In this document: positions 22,284 to 32,810 of the stretch, piece after piece
Numbering within the stretch: position 1 is the first letter of the stretch
How the letters are laid out: each line of letters begins with the position of its first letter
NCBI GenBank assembly: GCA_018698735.1
Contig: JABIPD010000035.1
Location: 1-37,314 of the forward strand
Reading direction: 5' to 3'
Length of the DNA stretch: 37,314 nucleotides
Origin: Candidatus Jacksonbacteria bacterium
GTDB lineage: Bacteria > Patescibacteriota > Patescibacteriia > UBA9629 > GWA2-43-13
Notes under the pieces: model-generated
Database searches by the model: none
Seen by the model: the letters and a program-made list of their open reading frames with translations, nothing else
Told to the model about the DNA's origin: nothing
Position numbers and translations under genes: made by a program

Positions 22284-25200
22284 TTATCGAGTAGCTCCAG
22301 AGTAAGCGATTGCTCGGACAGTATCCCAATCTGTTGCAGTACTTGGACTGTCACCGAAAATCGCTCTAAAACTCTTAATAGCTGCTCGTTCTGAATCGAG
22401 GTTTCTGTCTCTTGGGCGAAGACCGTATGACATTACAACCACAGCTGCGTCATCGTTCGGGTTGGCTCGGTCTGCCGAGCGCTTGTAAATAGTCTTAAAG
22501 TCTTTTTCTGCTGCTGTTTCTTTATCTGGATTGGTTTGGCCAGGCCATCTACCATTTCCAATCTTTACAACATCTTCCCAGTCTGCCTGAGACTCTGGAA
22601 GCTTTCCAAATGCTTCCTTAAAGGAATTAACTACCCCACCACGCTCACCGGCGCCAAGACTTAGCGTTGTTGGTGTTCCGTAGGTAACAAATGCTACTAA
22701 TCGTTCTTTAAGCTCTGTAGAAACAGATTCAACGGTTGCAACAATTTTATTTACCACAGATTTTTCGAATGATGTTTCGGCTTCAAGATCACGCGTTCCA
22801 AGAACATTTGCGATAATTCCACCGATCGTTTGCATTGCTATAACTTCGGCATCGGCTTTTACTTTTACAATATTTTCGTCTAACAACACAGGTGTAATTT
22901 CAAGAGCAGTATCTGTCATATCGGTAGTAACAGGGGTAGTATCGTCGTCGGTGTCAGCAGGATCGGTGTCTAGAGATGTATTGTTCGACATTCCACCACC
23001 AGGAGCCGCAGCAGAACCAGGGGGTGTAAATGTTACCGACAGCTCTGAAGAGGCTGTAGATTGGTTACCCTCTGCATCTTGACCTCGAACTCTGTAATAC
23101 CACGTATATCCACCAGACCCAGCAGTCGCATCTGTATAGGTTGTAGTAGCTGAATTTCCAAGAAGTGTTGATTGCGCAACAGTGAAACTTGTTACTGAGC
23201 CTCTATAAATAAGATATGGCTGAGTTGCATGCATTGCAGTTTCATCAGTACTTGCTGTCCAGCTAAGTGATACGTCGTTATAATCTACCGTTGTTGTATC
23301 AACACCAGATGGAGCACTCGGCGCTGTAACATCGGATGCACCCTGAATGATAGGTCCCCATGTCGTAAGATGCTTTGTAGAAGTTGTCATTGTAATTTTG
23401 TAGTCTGCATAGTGGTCCGAGTAGGTATCTGCTGCACCTGCATCGTTATCTGCGTTATCGACTGCGCTTTGGAGATTTGTGATAAAGGTGTCGTAATCCA
23501 CAACAGTGAATGCATCATCTGCATCTTCCTTTACTTCAACTTTTCTACTCGTAGGAGAAGTTACCCACGTACCATTACCTTTTGTTTCATCCCAGTAACC
23601 CATTTCTACTTTATCAAGCTTGTCACCAACTGTTGTGGTAGCAACAGAAGCGTCCTCCGAAATTACTGTTGTCATGTCGCTCTTCGTAATTTCATATTCC
23701 AAGTCGATAGTATTATTTAGCAATCCAAGCGATTTCCCAGAATCGTTTAGAATGTCTATATCAACCTCTTTCCCAAGTGGTGCTGCTGTCTCTGTTTCAT
23801 GAAGCACTGGAGTACTTTCGATATTAACCGAATATGAACTTTGTGAATCGCCCAAATCTTGAGGTTCTATGTTAAGACTAATATCGTTATTAGACTTATC
23901 ATCAATCACCGATCCATTCTGAGGAACCACTGTATCAACTTTTGGAGTTGCATTTGTTGCAAGCGATGCAGCTGGAATTGTTTGGTCTAGGGTCAACGAT
24001 TGAGCAGTACTACCAGCCTCAATATTTGGTAACGAACCTTTTGTTCCATCTTTCAATGTTCCAAAGACGTTATATGCCTTACTTTCCTCTACTGAAAGTG
24101 TATATGTTCCGTCCTCTCCTACCGGCGCGGTAGCAAAGCCGTCACCACCAACTTCTTCTGCCCAAACAAATGCATTGTCTGCCAAAGTAGCGGCATCTGA
24201 TTTCAACACTGTACCAGTAATAGAAGAGGTTGCAGCTGTAAGGGTTGCTGTAATCCCTGCTGTTGTAGTTGATATACTTGATTGCTTAAATGAGGAATAT
24301 TCAGGTGCATCTACGACTAATTCGTAGGTTCCAGTTGTTGGAGTAGGAACAGTCACCGAGAAGACCCCGCTATCGGAAGCTGTAATCTCTGTTCCATTTC
24401 CTAACCCTGTATCTCTATTAAACACATGCACCCACGCATTTGTAATGCCAGTAGCTGTTCCTGAGATGGTTATAGTATTTGCCGACAATACGAAGTTAAT
24501 ATTTTTCGTACTATTTCCAGAGACCGTAAATGTACCAGATGTTAAGGAAGAAGAATCTACTGCTGCCTCACCGTATCCTTGAACATACGCTCTTACATCG
24601 TAACTTCCTTCTTGTAAGGAGATAGTACCTGTATTTGCGTTTTCTATTCGTGCATGGTTTCCAATTTCACTCGACTGATTAAACACATCTACAAATGCTT
24701 CTTCTACTGTTAATAAATTCTCTACAGCAACAGAGCCAGCGTAGAAATTGATAGTAGTGCTCTTTGTTGCAGATAATGCCCAGTCTTGGTCCGCAAGGTC
24801 AGCTCCTGTGGCTGCAAGCTTTAAGCCAGTTTTTTCTGGCAGTTGACCAACACTCTTTACATGAGCCTCTAATTCATAACTTGTTGTACACGAGCTATTT
24901 GTTCCACCGGTACAGTTACTTGGAACTTTTAATGTATAATTTCCATCGCTATCTGTTTGAGTTCCGTTTCCGTTTCCAGTTGGGACACCAGCTGCAGTAA
25001 CTTCATCGGCCCAAACCATGGTGTTGCTAACTCCATTTCCATTTGAATCGGTAATTGTTCCAGAAATACTTCTAAAGCTTCCCCCGCCTGCACCGGCTTT
25101 AAAGTTATACCCACTATTATCGGATGCTGCTGATGCTACTGTTATGGAATACGTGAATCCGTCTACAGAATCATCGCCTGCTGCTGTGGACCCTGATTCA

Positions 25201-28200
25201 GGGTTTGCTTTAATTCTTCCATACCCAGGCGCATGTACATCTATCTGCCATGTTCCTTCTGGCACAAACAGGGTGTAATACCCTTGAGCATTTGTTCCGC
25301 CAGGAATAAATTCACCTGTTGTTGAATTATATGCGCCTACACCTGCGTACTGAATTGGATTGTCTAATTCATCTAGCACAACACCTTTTACCGATTTATC
25401 CGATTTTTGGAAGGTAAAGACGGTAGAAGCATCTGGAGTGTTTGAACCAGATGCTGGAACGGTTACTTGCTTCTCTGATAATCCTGGCAATCCAGGAAGT
25501 CCTGCTCCTACTTTATATACACCAGCAACAACATTTAACGTATAGGTTCCATCTGTTCCTGTTTCGGTTCCAGCTCCAAATCCGTTTGTTCCAGATGGGT
25601 CATATGCCCAGACTTGAACACCCGAGAGTCCATTACCACTTTGGTCAACTACAGAACCGGTAATACTCTTATCTGCTGACCCAAGAGTAAAGTTCGCTGT
25701 TCCTGTGCTTGTTACAGAAATAAACTGGGGAGAAGGGGGCATAAATTCAGGTGCTGGAGGCGGACCAGAGGAAAATCCTGCATTCATCGCATGGAAAGGC
25801 TCCACTCCAATATTCCATTCACCATCAGAAATAGTCATTGAATAATTTGTACAAGCATCAATATTAGCCGCAGCAGCTTGCCCTGTACAGGTTGCTGCGC
25901 CATCGTCACCAGCGGTTTTTCCATTTAACGTAAAGTCGTATTCTAGCCATCCATCCGGCCCAGAAGCCCAGACCCTGATTTTGTCGCCATTTAAGAGCGC
26001 TGAATTATAGCTAAATTTACCAGACACTGTTGAGCTTCCTTGTTTAATCTTAATAACTCTACCAGTTACAGAGGTTGTTTCATCTGATAAAAGAATTTCG
26101 CTGGAACTTCCTGCTAAATACCCAGCACTTTGTGGAGGCTCTACATTCACCCAATAGGTTAATGTGTCGTTTGCTGTTCCTGTTGTTGTTGGAAGTGGTA
26201 ATCCAGTAAAGGTGAATGATCCGTCAGATCCTGAGGTCTTCTCAAATCCACCACCACGAGAGGTTGAAAGCCAAATTTTTGCACTTGCAATTCCGGTGGT
26301 TCCGTCTGATTTTGTAATTTTACCAGAGATAATACCAGAGCCACCTTTCTCGATTGGGAATGGCATAGACGTTAACGGCCCTTCAATCGACTGTCCTGCT
26401 GATGTCTTTGAAGAAATACTAATGGTATGTCCCCCGGTATTGCTAATCCAGTTTACTTCACTCGCTGCACCGTTTACAATGTTCTTTAACTCGAATTCAA
26501 TGTAGTCGTTTGCTTGTGTTGCTGCACCAGCAGTCGTAAGAGTAACTTTTCGGGTTGAAGAATTTACTGCAACTGCTCCAATCGTCACAGTTCCAGTACC
26601 AGGGCCATTAATATCTGCATTAAAGTATGATTCTGTTGCTGCATCTGCCTGAGCAGCACTTGCGATGTCGAACCCGATTGGGAATTCTAACTCTATTTTC
26701 CCGCCAAGTGGGATTGCTTGCGTAACTGGGAATCGAACGTTATAGCGAGATGTCTGGTTGGCAAAGTTGTTCATTGGCCACACGTCTATAGGCATAAACA
26801 TCATCACATCTGGATGGAATACATCGTTTGTTCCGCATCCAAATTTGAAGGTTCCTTCTGTACATCCGGTTGCACCAGCTCCAACAAAATCATGCACGGT
26901 AAATGTTTGGCTATTAGCAGTCGAGTCTACAACTGCGTTGTTTAAGCCCTTGACATTACTGCCAGCAGTAACGGTATAACTACTTCCAGATGTTAATGAG
27001 AGACCATCAAAATGAACCGAGCTGTCATATGAATCGAAGAAAATATTAGCACCAGAGAGGCTCACAGAAACACCAGTTGAATCTGCTAATGTCCAGTTCG
27101 AAGCCGTTGTTACAGTCGTTTTCTTCATTGGTGAGTCCATTCCTACCCCAACATGGAAGCCATCACTTTCTGCCCATGTTAACTGTGGAGCTGTAGTTAC
27201 AGTATCGCTTGCTGTTGAAAAAGTTGCAGTATAATTCCCGCCTGCACTTCCGTCGAAATCACCATCTAAATAATTTCCTGCTAAATCCTTAACAGTAGTT
27301 GCCTGGAGCTGAAGTCTAAAATCTTTGTCTTCTGGGAGGAAACTATTAAACCAAATAGTTGCAACTCGACTAAATGGATCGTAGTCAACTGTTCCACTTA
27401 CGGTAGTAAGAGGCGTTTGAGCAGCCACAAAGGCGTCGTCAGCAGTATCGTCGTATTGCAGTAACACACTATTTGTAGTAAAGGTCGTTGGATCCATATC
27501 CTCGTTAAATCGGACACTCATTTCTGGAATCATGGCAGAAACAGCTAGCGTCGTTAGTCCTTCTGCCTGAACTTTATTGTCTAATACCTGAGCACCAATA
27601 CTGTCAGCACCTGTTCCAGTATCGAAATCTGTTAAGAATGAGCCTGGCGTAGCGCTTCCTGGTGTTGGCATTCCCATAATTGGCACACCAAAACTATTCT
27701 TTACATCTCTTGTTACCACTAATCTATATTTTTTACTTGCTGTTAATGCTGCCGCTGGTGTTAAGGTAACGGCATTATGACTTGAATCGTTACTAAGTGT
27801 TGCTGTTACTGGTGATGCTGCGCTAGGATCATCTGTTAAATTAAAGAGATAAATATTTGCTGCAACCATGGTCGATTCGTCTATTGGAGCCGAGAATTTA
27901 ATTCCTATAAACTTAAGATTTGTTGGAATATCTTGCGCGCCCATAAATGGTAGAGTTCCCTCTACCCAGAAATCTCCACCAGCTAAAATTGGTCCACCAA
28001 AGATAGCACCTGCGGTTGCAAAGCCTTGCAAATCATCTAAGAAAGATGCGTCGAATGCCTTAAACTCTCCTGTTAAGCCGGTAGCGGTACTTGCTGTTGC
28101 AAGTGATTCCGTGCCTGTTCCACATTTCGCGCTACTATCATCACAAACTACAACGTATGCGTTATATGTTGAGTCTGGGAAAATTGGATAAAAGGCCACG

Positions 28201-31200
28201 TTACCAGATGGTGGAACACCTTCTACTAAATATTCGAACCGACTGTCATCGTATATTGCATACGTCGAGCTTGTTGCCGCGTAGGTGTATGCCGATGTTC
28301 CAGTCGTTGCTGCAACTGGAGAACTATTTATAGGATATTGGGTTGAGGTATCGAGCGGAACAGTATTTGGCAAGATATATACATTGTAATACTGACCAGT
28401 TGTTGCCCCAGAATCTGTCCATGCAACGCTAATATCGTTTTTATCTATTCCCGGTAATGTAGCATCTGGGTCTGACAGAGTTACTGTCCCTACCGGCGTT
28501 ACTGCTGAAAGAGTAATTATTACTGCAGAAGCCGTAGCATCGGGAAGACCTGCTAAATCGGTTACAGCAGTTGTTGGATTAACCGCATGAGTACCATAAG
28601 TAATAGCGGCCGGGGATGCCCCAAGGGTAACTTTCACCATATTCGGAGCAATCCAAGTTACCGTAGGACTTGTTCCATAGTCGCTTGTACCTGCTATATT
28701 TGAATCTAACACTGTATTAACACTTCCAGTTGCTATGGTTGATTGTGTAATTGATTCGGAAAAGACAAATACTATTTCGTCTGTTGCGTCTGCTGATCCA
28801 GCTGTTCCTGTGTCGTTTACAACCGCGACAGATGTAAGTGTTGGGCCTGTTGAATCTATAAAGAGCGGCTCGAACATGTCGATAAATACCCCACCAGCTG
28901 CCTGAATAAGCCCACCGTCTATCCAAATGTTATCTGGCGTGGCTCCACCCGTCACAGTAGGAGATGAGCCAAGGGTGATTTCTAATGTATCGCAATCTTT
29001 TGTTGTCTTTTCCCATTGAATAATTGGACTTGTTCCCCAGGGGTTGGCTCTTTGGGTCCAGGTACCACCAGTGGTGCTATCTACAAAGAAACCTTGATAA
29101 CTTGGTGAGCCTGTAAAACTTTCTAAAATATTTGCGTCTAGGGCCGTTGTACATCCATCTGCTGATGGATGGCCAGATTCACGACTCGTATCCATTGTTC
29201 TATTAAAGACAAAACTTACAACATCTCCGGCATCTACTCCATTACTATCACCATCTGTATACGTTACTGCTAACACCTGAGCTGAGCTTGCATCTATTGT
29301 GCCAGTGCTTCCTGCTGCAGGAGTTGCTGGCGTCCCGCCAACAGCTGTTATTGCAAGTCCTGTTTCGCTGGTGAATGTTGCCGCTGGATCGAGAACATCT
29401 CCATTAGCAATTGTTTGGTCGAAGCCTGGAGAAATTTCTACAACATCGTTTAAATTCGCCTCCGTAAACCATCTAATTTCAAGGCCTGATGTTGCGCCTC
29501 CCCAACTGTGGTTTCCAGCACAATTATCAGAGGATGTTAAAGAACCCGCTGGACAAAGCCTGAGTGCGGTATCAATATTAGATGTTGTAAGTGCGCCTGG
29601 GTTCATGCTTTCGGTAAACACTACTCTAACGATATCTCCAGGGTTTACTGCAGATACACTTCCTGTTGGGCCGGTACCTGCTCCGAATCCACCCATTTTC
29701 ATTATTTCTATACGCTGAACCTTTGGTGCGGTACCAGCTGCTAATGTTGCACTATAGTCTGCAACCAGTGCAGCCGAACCTGTATTTGTTGCGTTTAGCC
29801 CAGAAATACCTACCACAGAGGTAACATCTAAGGTGTCGTCTGCTTCTGCAGTTGCGCTTAATGTTAAGACAACTGTTGCTCCATCTGCAGATACATAATT
29901 AAGCGCCGTTGCTGTTGGGCCACCAGCAAAGGTAAACTGTGTTTGAAGCTGTGTTGCGTCGTCTGTTCCATCTGTAAGATTTACGGGTGATCCAGCGTAT
30001 GTTGTGACTGTTGAAGTTTGGCCAGGATATTCTAATCCATTCGTATTAAGGACTGATTCTGTAAAGACAAGCTTTAAAACTGTAAGCCCGTCAATACTAG
30101 TAACGGTTGGGCCAGAGGTTTTTAACAATCCTGTACCGCTAACAGCATTACCATTCGTTGCAATAACTGCACTCGTTGGATCGATGGTGTCTAAATTTGC
30201 CATATCAACCCCTGTATCTGCTGTAATCGTTAAAGTGTCGTTGGCATTTGTTGTTGTAGTCCATGCGACAGTAGGAGAACTTCCATAGGTATGAGAATTC
30301 GCAAGATCCATGGTTGTATTCACGTTCCCACTTGTCACTGTAGAGGTATCCATCGATTTACTAAACACAACCTCAACAGTATCTGCTGTAGTAATTCCTC
30401 CACCTCCAAGATCTGTATAGTTGACCGATGTAATAGTTGCTGAACCAAGGCTGATGGTTCCAATATTTGAAACCTTATTCCCTGCAGCATCTGCGACACC
30501 ACCTACTCCAGAAGCATCAACCCATGGCACAATTTTGTATCCAGATTTTACATTTGGTGCGGTTCCTAAAGTAATAGTGAATATCGCATTTGAGGTGCCG
30601 CCGTCTGCAGTCCATGCAGAAGTTGCCCCATCTCCCCAATATCCCCATTGACAGCCGGCTTGAGTGCTAGTAGGTACGGTAACAGCACACGTTGGACCAA
30701 ACAACACATTAAATGCCCATTGGTCCCAGGCAGAAAATTTATCCATCTCTTCGCTAAAAGTAAGGACCACTGTTTCTCCAGTTTCTAATAAATTATTACT
30801 ATTGGTGTCTACAGCCTGTATCTTAGAAATTGTTGGTTGAGTTGCATCAAGAGTAAAGGTTACGTTATCACCGTTATCGGTTCCACCGGTTGCTGCAATT
30901 ACGCCTCCTAATACATCTTTTACTGCCTGTGCTGCCTCTGCTCCTGCTTGTGAAATCACTACAGAACCACCAGAAGAAAAATCTGTACTTGCATGCATTA
31001 CAAGGATTACCGATCGCCCATCCCAGTCAAGAGCTGCTGTTGTTACAGTTGGAGTATCGCCGCCTGCTGTTGTCGTAACAGTAAAGCCTGCTGCCAAAAC
31101 AGTGTCTGTATCTATGTTCTTGTCGAAATTGATAATTACTCGTTTTGTAGCACCAGAATCTACTCCAAGTCCTGTGACGACTGGAGCATCATCCTTTTCA

Positions 31201-32414
31201 AGCGGAACATTCCAATCTGACATCTGAATGTTTCCATCCACATCTTTAGGACCACCGCCATTAAATTCTGTTCCAACACGAATATTATCGAACACGAGCG
31301 TTGGATCCCAATTTTCTGGGTCAAAATCACCTGCTACAAAGTCACATTGCGAGTTGAGCACGTCGATAGTAATTGTATTTGTAGATACTGAAATGTCTGC
31401 ATTATTAAATGGCGTTCCAGAACTAGCATCAACCCCGGTCAACGTACAGTCTGCTGCTCCTGAAGATCCACCAATAGCCTGGTCGGTCCCATATCCACTA
31501 ATGGTATAGTAGGTGCCATGAAGAGCTGCTGTTGAATCCATATTTTTACTAAACACCAAGGTAATCCTGTCATGGGATGCATCTGGAGTATCGTCCGAAA
31601 GATATGCACCTTCTAAATGAGGAGCCATGTTAGCTCCGTCATCGCTAAAGGTAATGGTCTGAGCACTTGTGGTTGTGTTTGCGTTTCCAAACACGTCGGT
31701 CACAGAAGCGCTTGTAGTAATAGTATCCGAGCCACCGACAGCTGCATCAATAATTGCGCCATCTGCCTCTACACGAATAATCTTTGGATCCCAAGGTTGT
31801 CTAAATACGCGGCTAATAGTAACATCGTCGGTCGCTGCTGTAGAAAGGGTAAAGTTTCCTATTGTTTCTGCTGTTGTGCTGTCTACTGCTTCGCTAAATT
31901 CTATTTCAACAGCATTATTACCCATCGGTCTGGTAGCAGCAATTGTTGGGGCGGTGCTGTCTGCAGTACCCACTGTTGTTGCGGTCGCACCCTGAACACA
32001 GGCTTCCGCTGCCTCGTTATAGATAGCAGTCGAAGCACAGGCAATGCTTGTGTTGTCTTGTGTTGGGTTTCCAGACATCGTTAAAACAACAGTCTTAGTA
32101 CCACCATCAGAAGACACACTAGAAATAGTCAGTGAGTCAGAACCCGAGACAGTAAAATCGGCAGCCACAGGTGCTCCGTCTGGACCCCAAGGCGAACCAC
32201 TGGCATTAAATATCCATTGATTAAAGGTTAAAACAATTTTCGGAGAAGTGCTTTTCCATCCAACCGTAAAGGTTGGGGCTGCCGCGCGTGCGACATCTAA
32301 ATTAAATGGCAATACAGGTACTCCCATTGCCCACAATAACGTGGTAACAACAAGGAACCCGTATACCCAACGAATCAGTTTTGATTGCTGAGATTGAGTA
32401 AGTAAGCTGTTCAT
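22284..32414 (-). CDS. Giant multidomain surface protein: SbsA/Big_5 Ig-like arrays, carboxypeptidase-regulatory repeats, FN3, C-terminal repeat domain
   Basis: 3376 residues. Signal peptide about 1-45 (WVYGFLVVTTLLWAMGVPVLP..ARAAA). About 48-1800: at least ten Big_5/SbsA-like Ig domains, each with a strand such as VEVVFSKSMDTSTV, VRVVFTESMNPGAL or MSVRFNEDMDPTTF. About 1850-2010: a domain with Cys-Gly pair and EFPIGFDI. About 2025-2800: seven or so carboxypeptidase-regulatory-like (CNA_B-like) repeats (ITGSVVDQSGNGLSGVQVWA; DGTYTLNV). About 3025-3128: one FN3 domain. 3256-3376: three degenerate 35-residue units ending DWDTVRAIAYSGATR. It is exported and must span a long distance from the cell; adhesion or a stalk is the inferred role. 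Catalytic motifs were not seen. Flanked by a strong terminator and a palindromic leader. Confidence 0.88.
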   Translation of the reverse strand: MNSLLTQSQQSKLIRWVYGFLVVTTLLWAMGVPVLPFNLDVARAAAPTFTVGWKSTSPKIVLTFNQWIFNASGSPWGPDGAPVAADFTVSGSDSLTISSVSSDGGTKTVVLTMSGNPTQDNTSIACASTAIYNEAAEACVQGATATTVGTADSTAPTIAATRPMGNNAVEIEFSEAVDSTTAETIGNFTLSTAATDDVTISRVFRQPWDPKIIRVEADGAIIDAAVGGSDTITTSASVTDVFGNANTTTSAQTITFSDDGANMAPHLEGAYLSDDTPDASHDRITLVFSKNMDSTAALHGTYYTISGYGTDQAIGGSSGAADCTLTGVDASSGTPFNNADISVSTNTITIDVLNSQCDFVAGDFDPENWDPTLVFDNIRVGTEFNGGGPKDVDGNIQMSDWNVPLEKDDAPVVTGLGVDSGATKRVIINFDKNIDTDTVLAAGFTVTTTAGGDTPTVTTAALDWDGRSVILVMHASTDFSSGGSVVISQAGAEAAQAVKDVLGGVIAATGGTDNGDNVTFTLDATQPTISKIQAVDTNSNNLLETGETVVLTFSEEMDKFSAWDQWAFNVLFGPTCAVTVPTSTQAGCQWGYWGDGATSAWTADGGTSNAIFTITLGTAPNVKSGYKIVPWVDASGVGGVADAAGNKVSNIGTISLGSATITSVNYTDLGGGGITTADTVEVVFSKSMDTSTVTSGNVNTTMDLANSHTYGSSPTVAWTTTTNANDTLTITADTGVDMANLDTIDPTSAVIATNGNAVSGTGLLKTSGPTVTSIDGLTVLKLVFTESVLNTNGLEYPGQTSTVTTYAGSPVNLTDGTDDATQLQTQFTFAGGPTATALNYVSADGATVVLTLSATAEADDTLDVTSVVGISGLNATNTGSAALVADYSATLAAGTAPKVQRIEIMKMGGFGAGTGPTGSVSAVNPGDIVRVVFTESMNPGALTTSNIDTALRLCPAGSLTSSDNCAGNHSWGGATSGLEIRWFTEANLNDVVEISPGFDQTIANGDVLDPAATFTSETGLAITAVGGTPATPAAGSTGTIDASSAQVLAVTYTDGDSNGVDAGDVVSFVFNRTMDTSRESGHPSADGCTTALDANILESFTGSPSYQGFFVDSTTGGTWTQRANPWGTSPIIQWEKTTKDCDTLEITLGSSPTVTGGATPDNIWIDGGLIQAAGGVFIDMFEPLFIDSTGPTLTSVAVVNDTGTAGSADATDEIVFVFSESITQSTIATGSVNTVLDSNIAGTSDYGTSPTVTWIAPNMVKVTLGASPAAITYGTHAVNPTTAVTDLAGLPDATASAVIITLSAVTPVGTVTLSDPDATLPGIDKNDISVAWTDSGATTGQYYNVYILPNTVPLDTSTQYPINSSPVAATTGTSAYTYAATSSTYAIYDDSRFEYLVEGVPPSGNVAFYPIFPDSTYNAYVVVCDDSSAKCGTGTESLATASTATGLTGEFKAFDASFLDDLQGFATAGAIFGGPILAGGDFWVEGTLPFMGAQDIPTNLKFIGIKFSAPIDESTMVAANIYLFNLTDDPSAASPVTATLSNDSSHNAVTLTPAAALTASKKYRLVVTRDVKNSFGVPIMGMPTPGSATPGSFLTDFDTGTGADSIGAQVLDNKVQAEGLTTLAVSAMIPEMSVRFNEDMDPTTFTTNSVLLQYDDTADDAFVAAQTPLTTVSGTVDYDPFSRVATIWFNSFLPEDKDFRLQLQATTVKDLAGNYLDGDFDGSAGGNYTATFSTASDTVTTAPQLTWAESDGFHVGVGMDSPMKKTTVTTASNWTLADSTGVSVSLSGANIFFDSYDSSVHFDGLSLTSGSSYTVTAGSNVKGLNNAVVDSTANSQTFTVHDFVGAGATGCTEGTFKFGCGTNDVFHPDVMMFMPIDVWPMNNFANQTSRYNVRFPVTQAIPLGGKIELEFPIGFDIASAAQADAATESYFNADINGPGTGTVTIGAVAVNSSTRKVTLTTAGAATQANDYIEFELKNIVNGAASEVNWISNTGGHTISISSKTSAGQSIEGPLTSMPFPIEKGGSGIISGKITKSDGTTGIASAKIWLSTSRGGGFEKTSGSDGSFTFTGLPLPTTTGTANDTLTYWVNVEPPQSAGYLAGSSSEILLSDETTSVTGRVIKIKQGSSTVSGKFSYNSALLNGDKIRVWASGPDGWLEYDFTLNGKTAGDDGAATCTGQAAAANIDACTNYSMTISDGEWNIGVEPFHAMNAGFSSGPPPAPEFMPPSPQFISVTSTGTANFTLGSADKSITGSVVDQSGNGLSGVQVWAYDPSGTNGFGAGTETGTDGTYTLNVVAGVYKVGAGLPGLPGLSEKQVTVPASGSNTPDASTVFTFQKSDKSVKGVVLDELDNPIQYAGVGAYNSTTGEFIPGGTNAQGYYTLFVPEGTWQIDVHAPGYGRIKANPESGSTAAGDDSVDGFTYSITVASAASDNSGYNFKAGAGGGSFRSISGTITDSNGNGVSNTMVWADEVTAAGVPTGNGNGTQTDSDGNYTLKVPSNCTGGTNSSCTTSYELEAHVKSVGQLPEKTGLKLAATGADLADQDWALSATKSTTINFYAGSVAVENLLTVEEAFVDVFNQSSEIGNHARIENANTGTISLQEGSYDVRAYVQGYGEAAVDSSSLTSGTFTVSGNSTKNINFVLSANTITISGTATGITNAWVHVFNRDTGLGNGTEITASDSGVFSVTVPTPTTGTYELVVDAPEYSSFKQSSISTTTAGITATLTAATSSITGTVLKSDAATLADNAFVWAEEVGGDGFATAPVGEDGTYTLSVEESKAYNVFGTLKDGTKGSLPNIEAGSTAQSLTLDQTIPAASLATNATPKVDTVVPQNGSVIDDKSNNDISLNIEPQDLGDSQSSYSVNIESTPVLHETETAAPLGKEVDIDILNDSGKSLGLLNNTIDLEYEITKSDMTTVISEDASVATTTVGDKLDKVEMGYWDETKGNGTWVTSPTSRKVEVKEDADDAFTVVDYDTFITNLQSAVDNADNDAGAADTYSDHYADYKITMTTSTKHLTTWGPIIQGASDVTAPSAPSGVDTTTVDYNDVSLSWTASTDETAMHATQPYLIYRGSVTSFTVAQSTLLGNSATTTYTDATAGSGGYTWYYRVRGQDAEGNQSTASSELSVTFTPPGSAAAPGGGMSNNTSLDTDPADTDDDTTPVTTDMTDTALEITPVLLDENIVKVKADAEVIAMQTIGGIIANVLGTRDLEAETSFEKSVVNKIVATVESVSTELKERLVAFVTYGTPTTLSLGAGERGGVVNSFKEAFGKLPESQADWEDVVKIGNGRWPGQTNPDKETAAEKDFKTIYKRSADRANPNDDAAVVVMSYGLRPRDRNLDSERAAIKSFRAIFGDSPSTATDWDTVRAIAYSGATR

Positions 32415-32438
32415 AGGTTTTTGTTATAACAAAAACCT
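32415..32438. promoter_or_regulatory. Perfect 24-bp palindrome touching the giant gene's start codon
   Basis: AGGTTTTTGTTA followed by its exact reverse complement, ending at the base before ATG 32414. It overlaps by 3 nt an upstream hairpin (32436-32468), so the two RNA folds would exclude each other. No Shine-Dalgarno site lies in between. Confidence 0.7.
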
Positions 32439-32468
32439 TACACCAAGGACCGACATCCTCGTGTAAGG
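32436..32468 (-). promoter_or_regulatory. Leader hairpin upstream of the giant gene
   Basis: CCTTACAC (32436-32443) and GTGTAAGG (32461-32468) with an inner AGGA/TCCT pair. On the mRNA it precedes the start-codon palindrome and its 3' arm supplies the only AAGG near the start. Confidence 0.6.
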
Positions 32469-32544
32469 CATTTGCCTAATAAATAAATTGTAGCTTTTAT
32501 TTTGAACACAATATGTGCTTATTCTATTTTTAATATTTCACTTT

Positions 32545-32766
32545 TTACTTTCGAATTCTCTGCTCTACTGCCCCAACTCTATACAACGTTTGCTCTGATA
32601 AATTTTTTGCTTGCGAAACTTCTTCCTGTAATTTTGGAATCTTCTGAAAATATATTAATGCGATAAGAACTGTCTGGATAATTAACAACCATAAAACAAC
32701 CCCTTCCACATACTTATTGGGATTTGTATCTGGTTTACGCTGAAAAATGTTTGCAAAAAAATGCAT
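32545..32766 (-). CDS. Small membrane protein with coiled-coil tail
   Basis: 73 residues from ATG 32766 (MHFFANIFQRKPDTNPNKYVEG). This start is preferred to 32844 because a near-consensus extended -10 lies between them. A single transmembrane helix at about 23-43 (VVLWLLIIQTVLIALIYF) is followed by a charged helix to the end (KLQEEVSQAKNLSEQTLYRVGAVEQRIRK) with coiled-coil heptads. No family recognised; such small TM-plus-coil proteins often assist membrane complexes. It is followed 130 nt downstream by the giant gene. Confidence 0.65.
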   Translation of the reverse strand: MHFFANIFQRKPDTNPNKYVEGVVLWLLIIQTVLIALIYFQKIPKLQEEVSQAKNLSEQTLYRVGAVEQRIRK

Positions 32767-32781
32767 ACAATATGTATATGC

Positions 32782-32790
32782 ATTATAGCA
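32782..32790 (-). promoter_or_regulatory. Extended -10 promoter of the small membrane protein
   Basis: TGCTATAAT on the minus strand, 15 nt before ATG 32766; perfect TGNTATAAT. No -35 is visible, as is usual for extended -10 promoters. Confidence 0.55.
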
Positions 32791-32810
32791 TGAATCCTGA
32801 ATTATTATGG

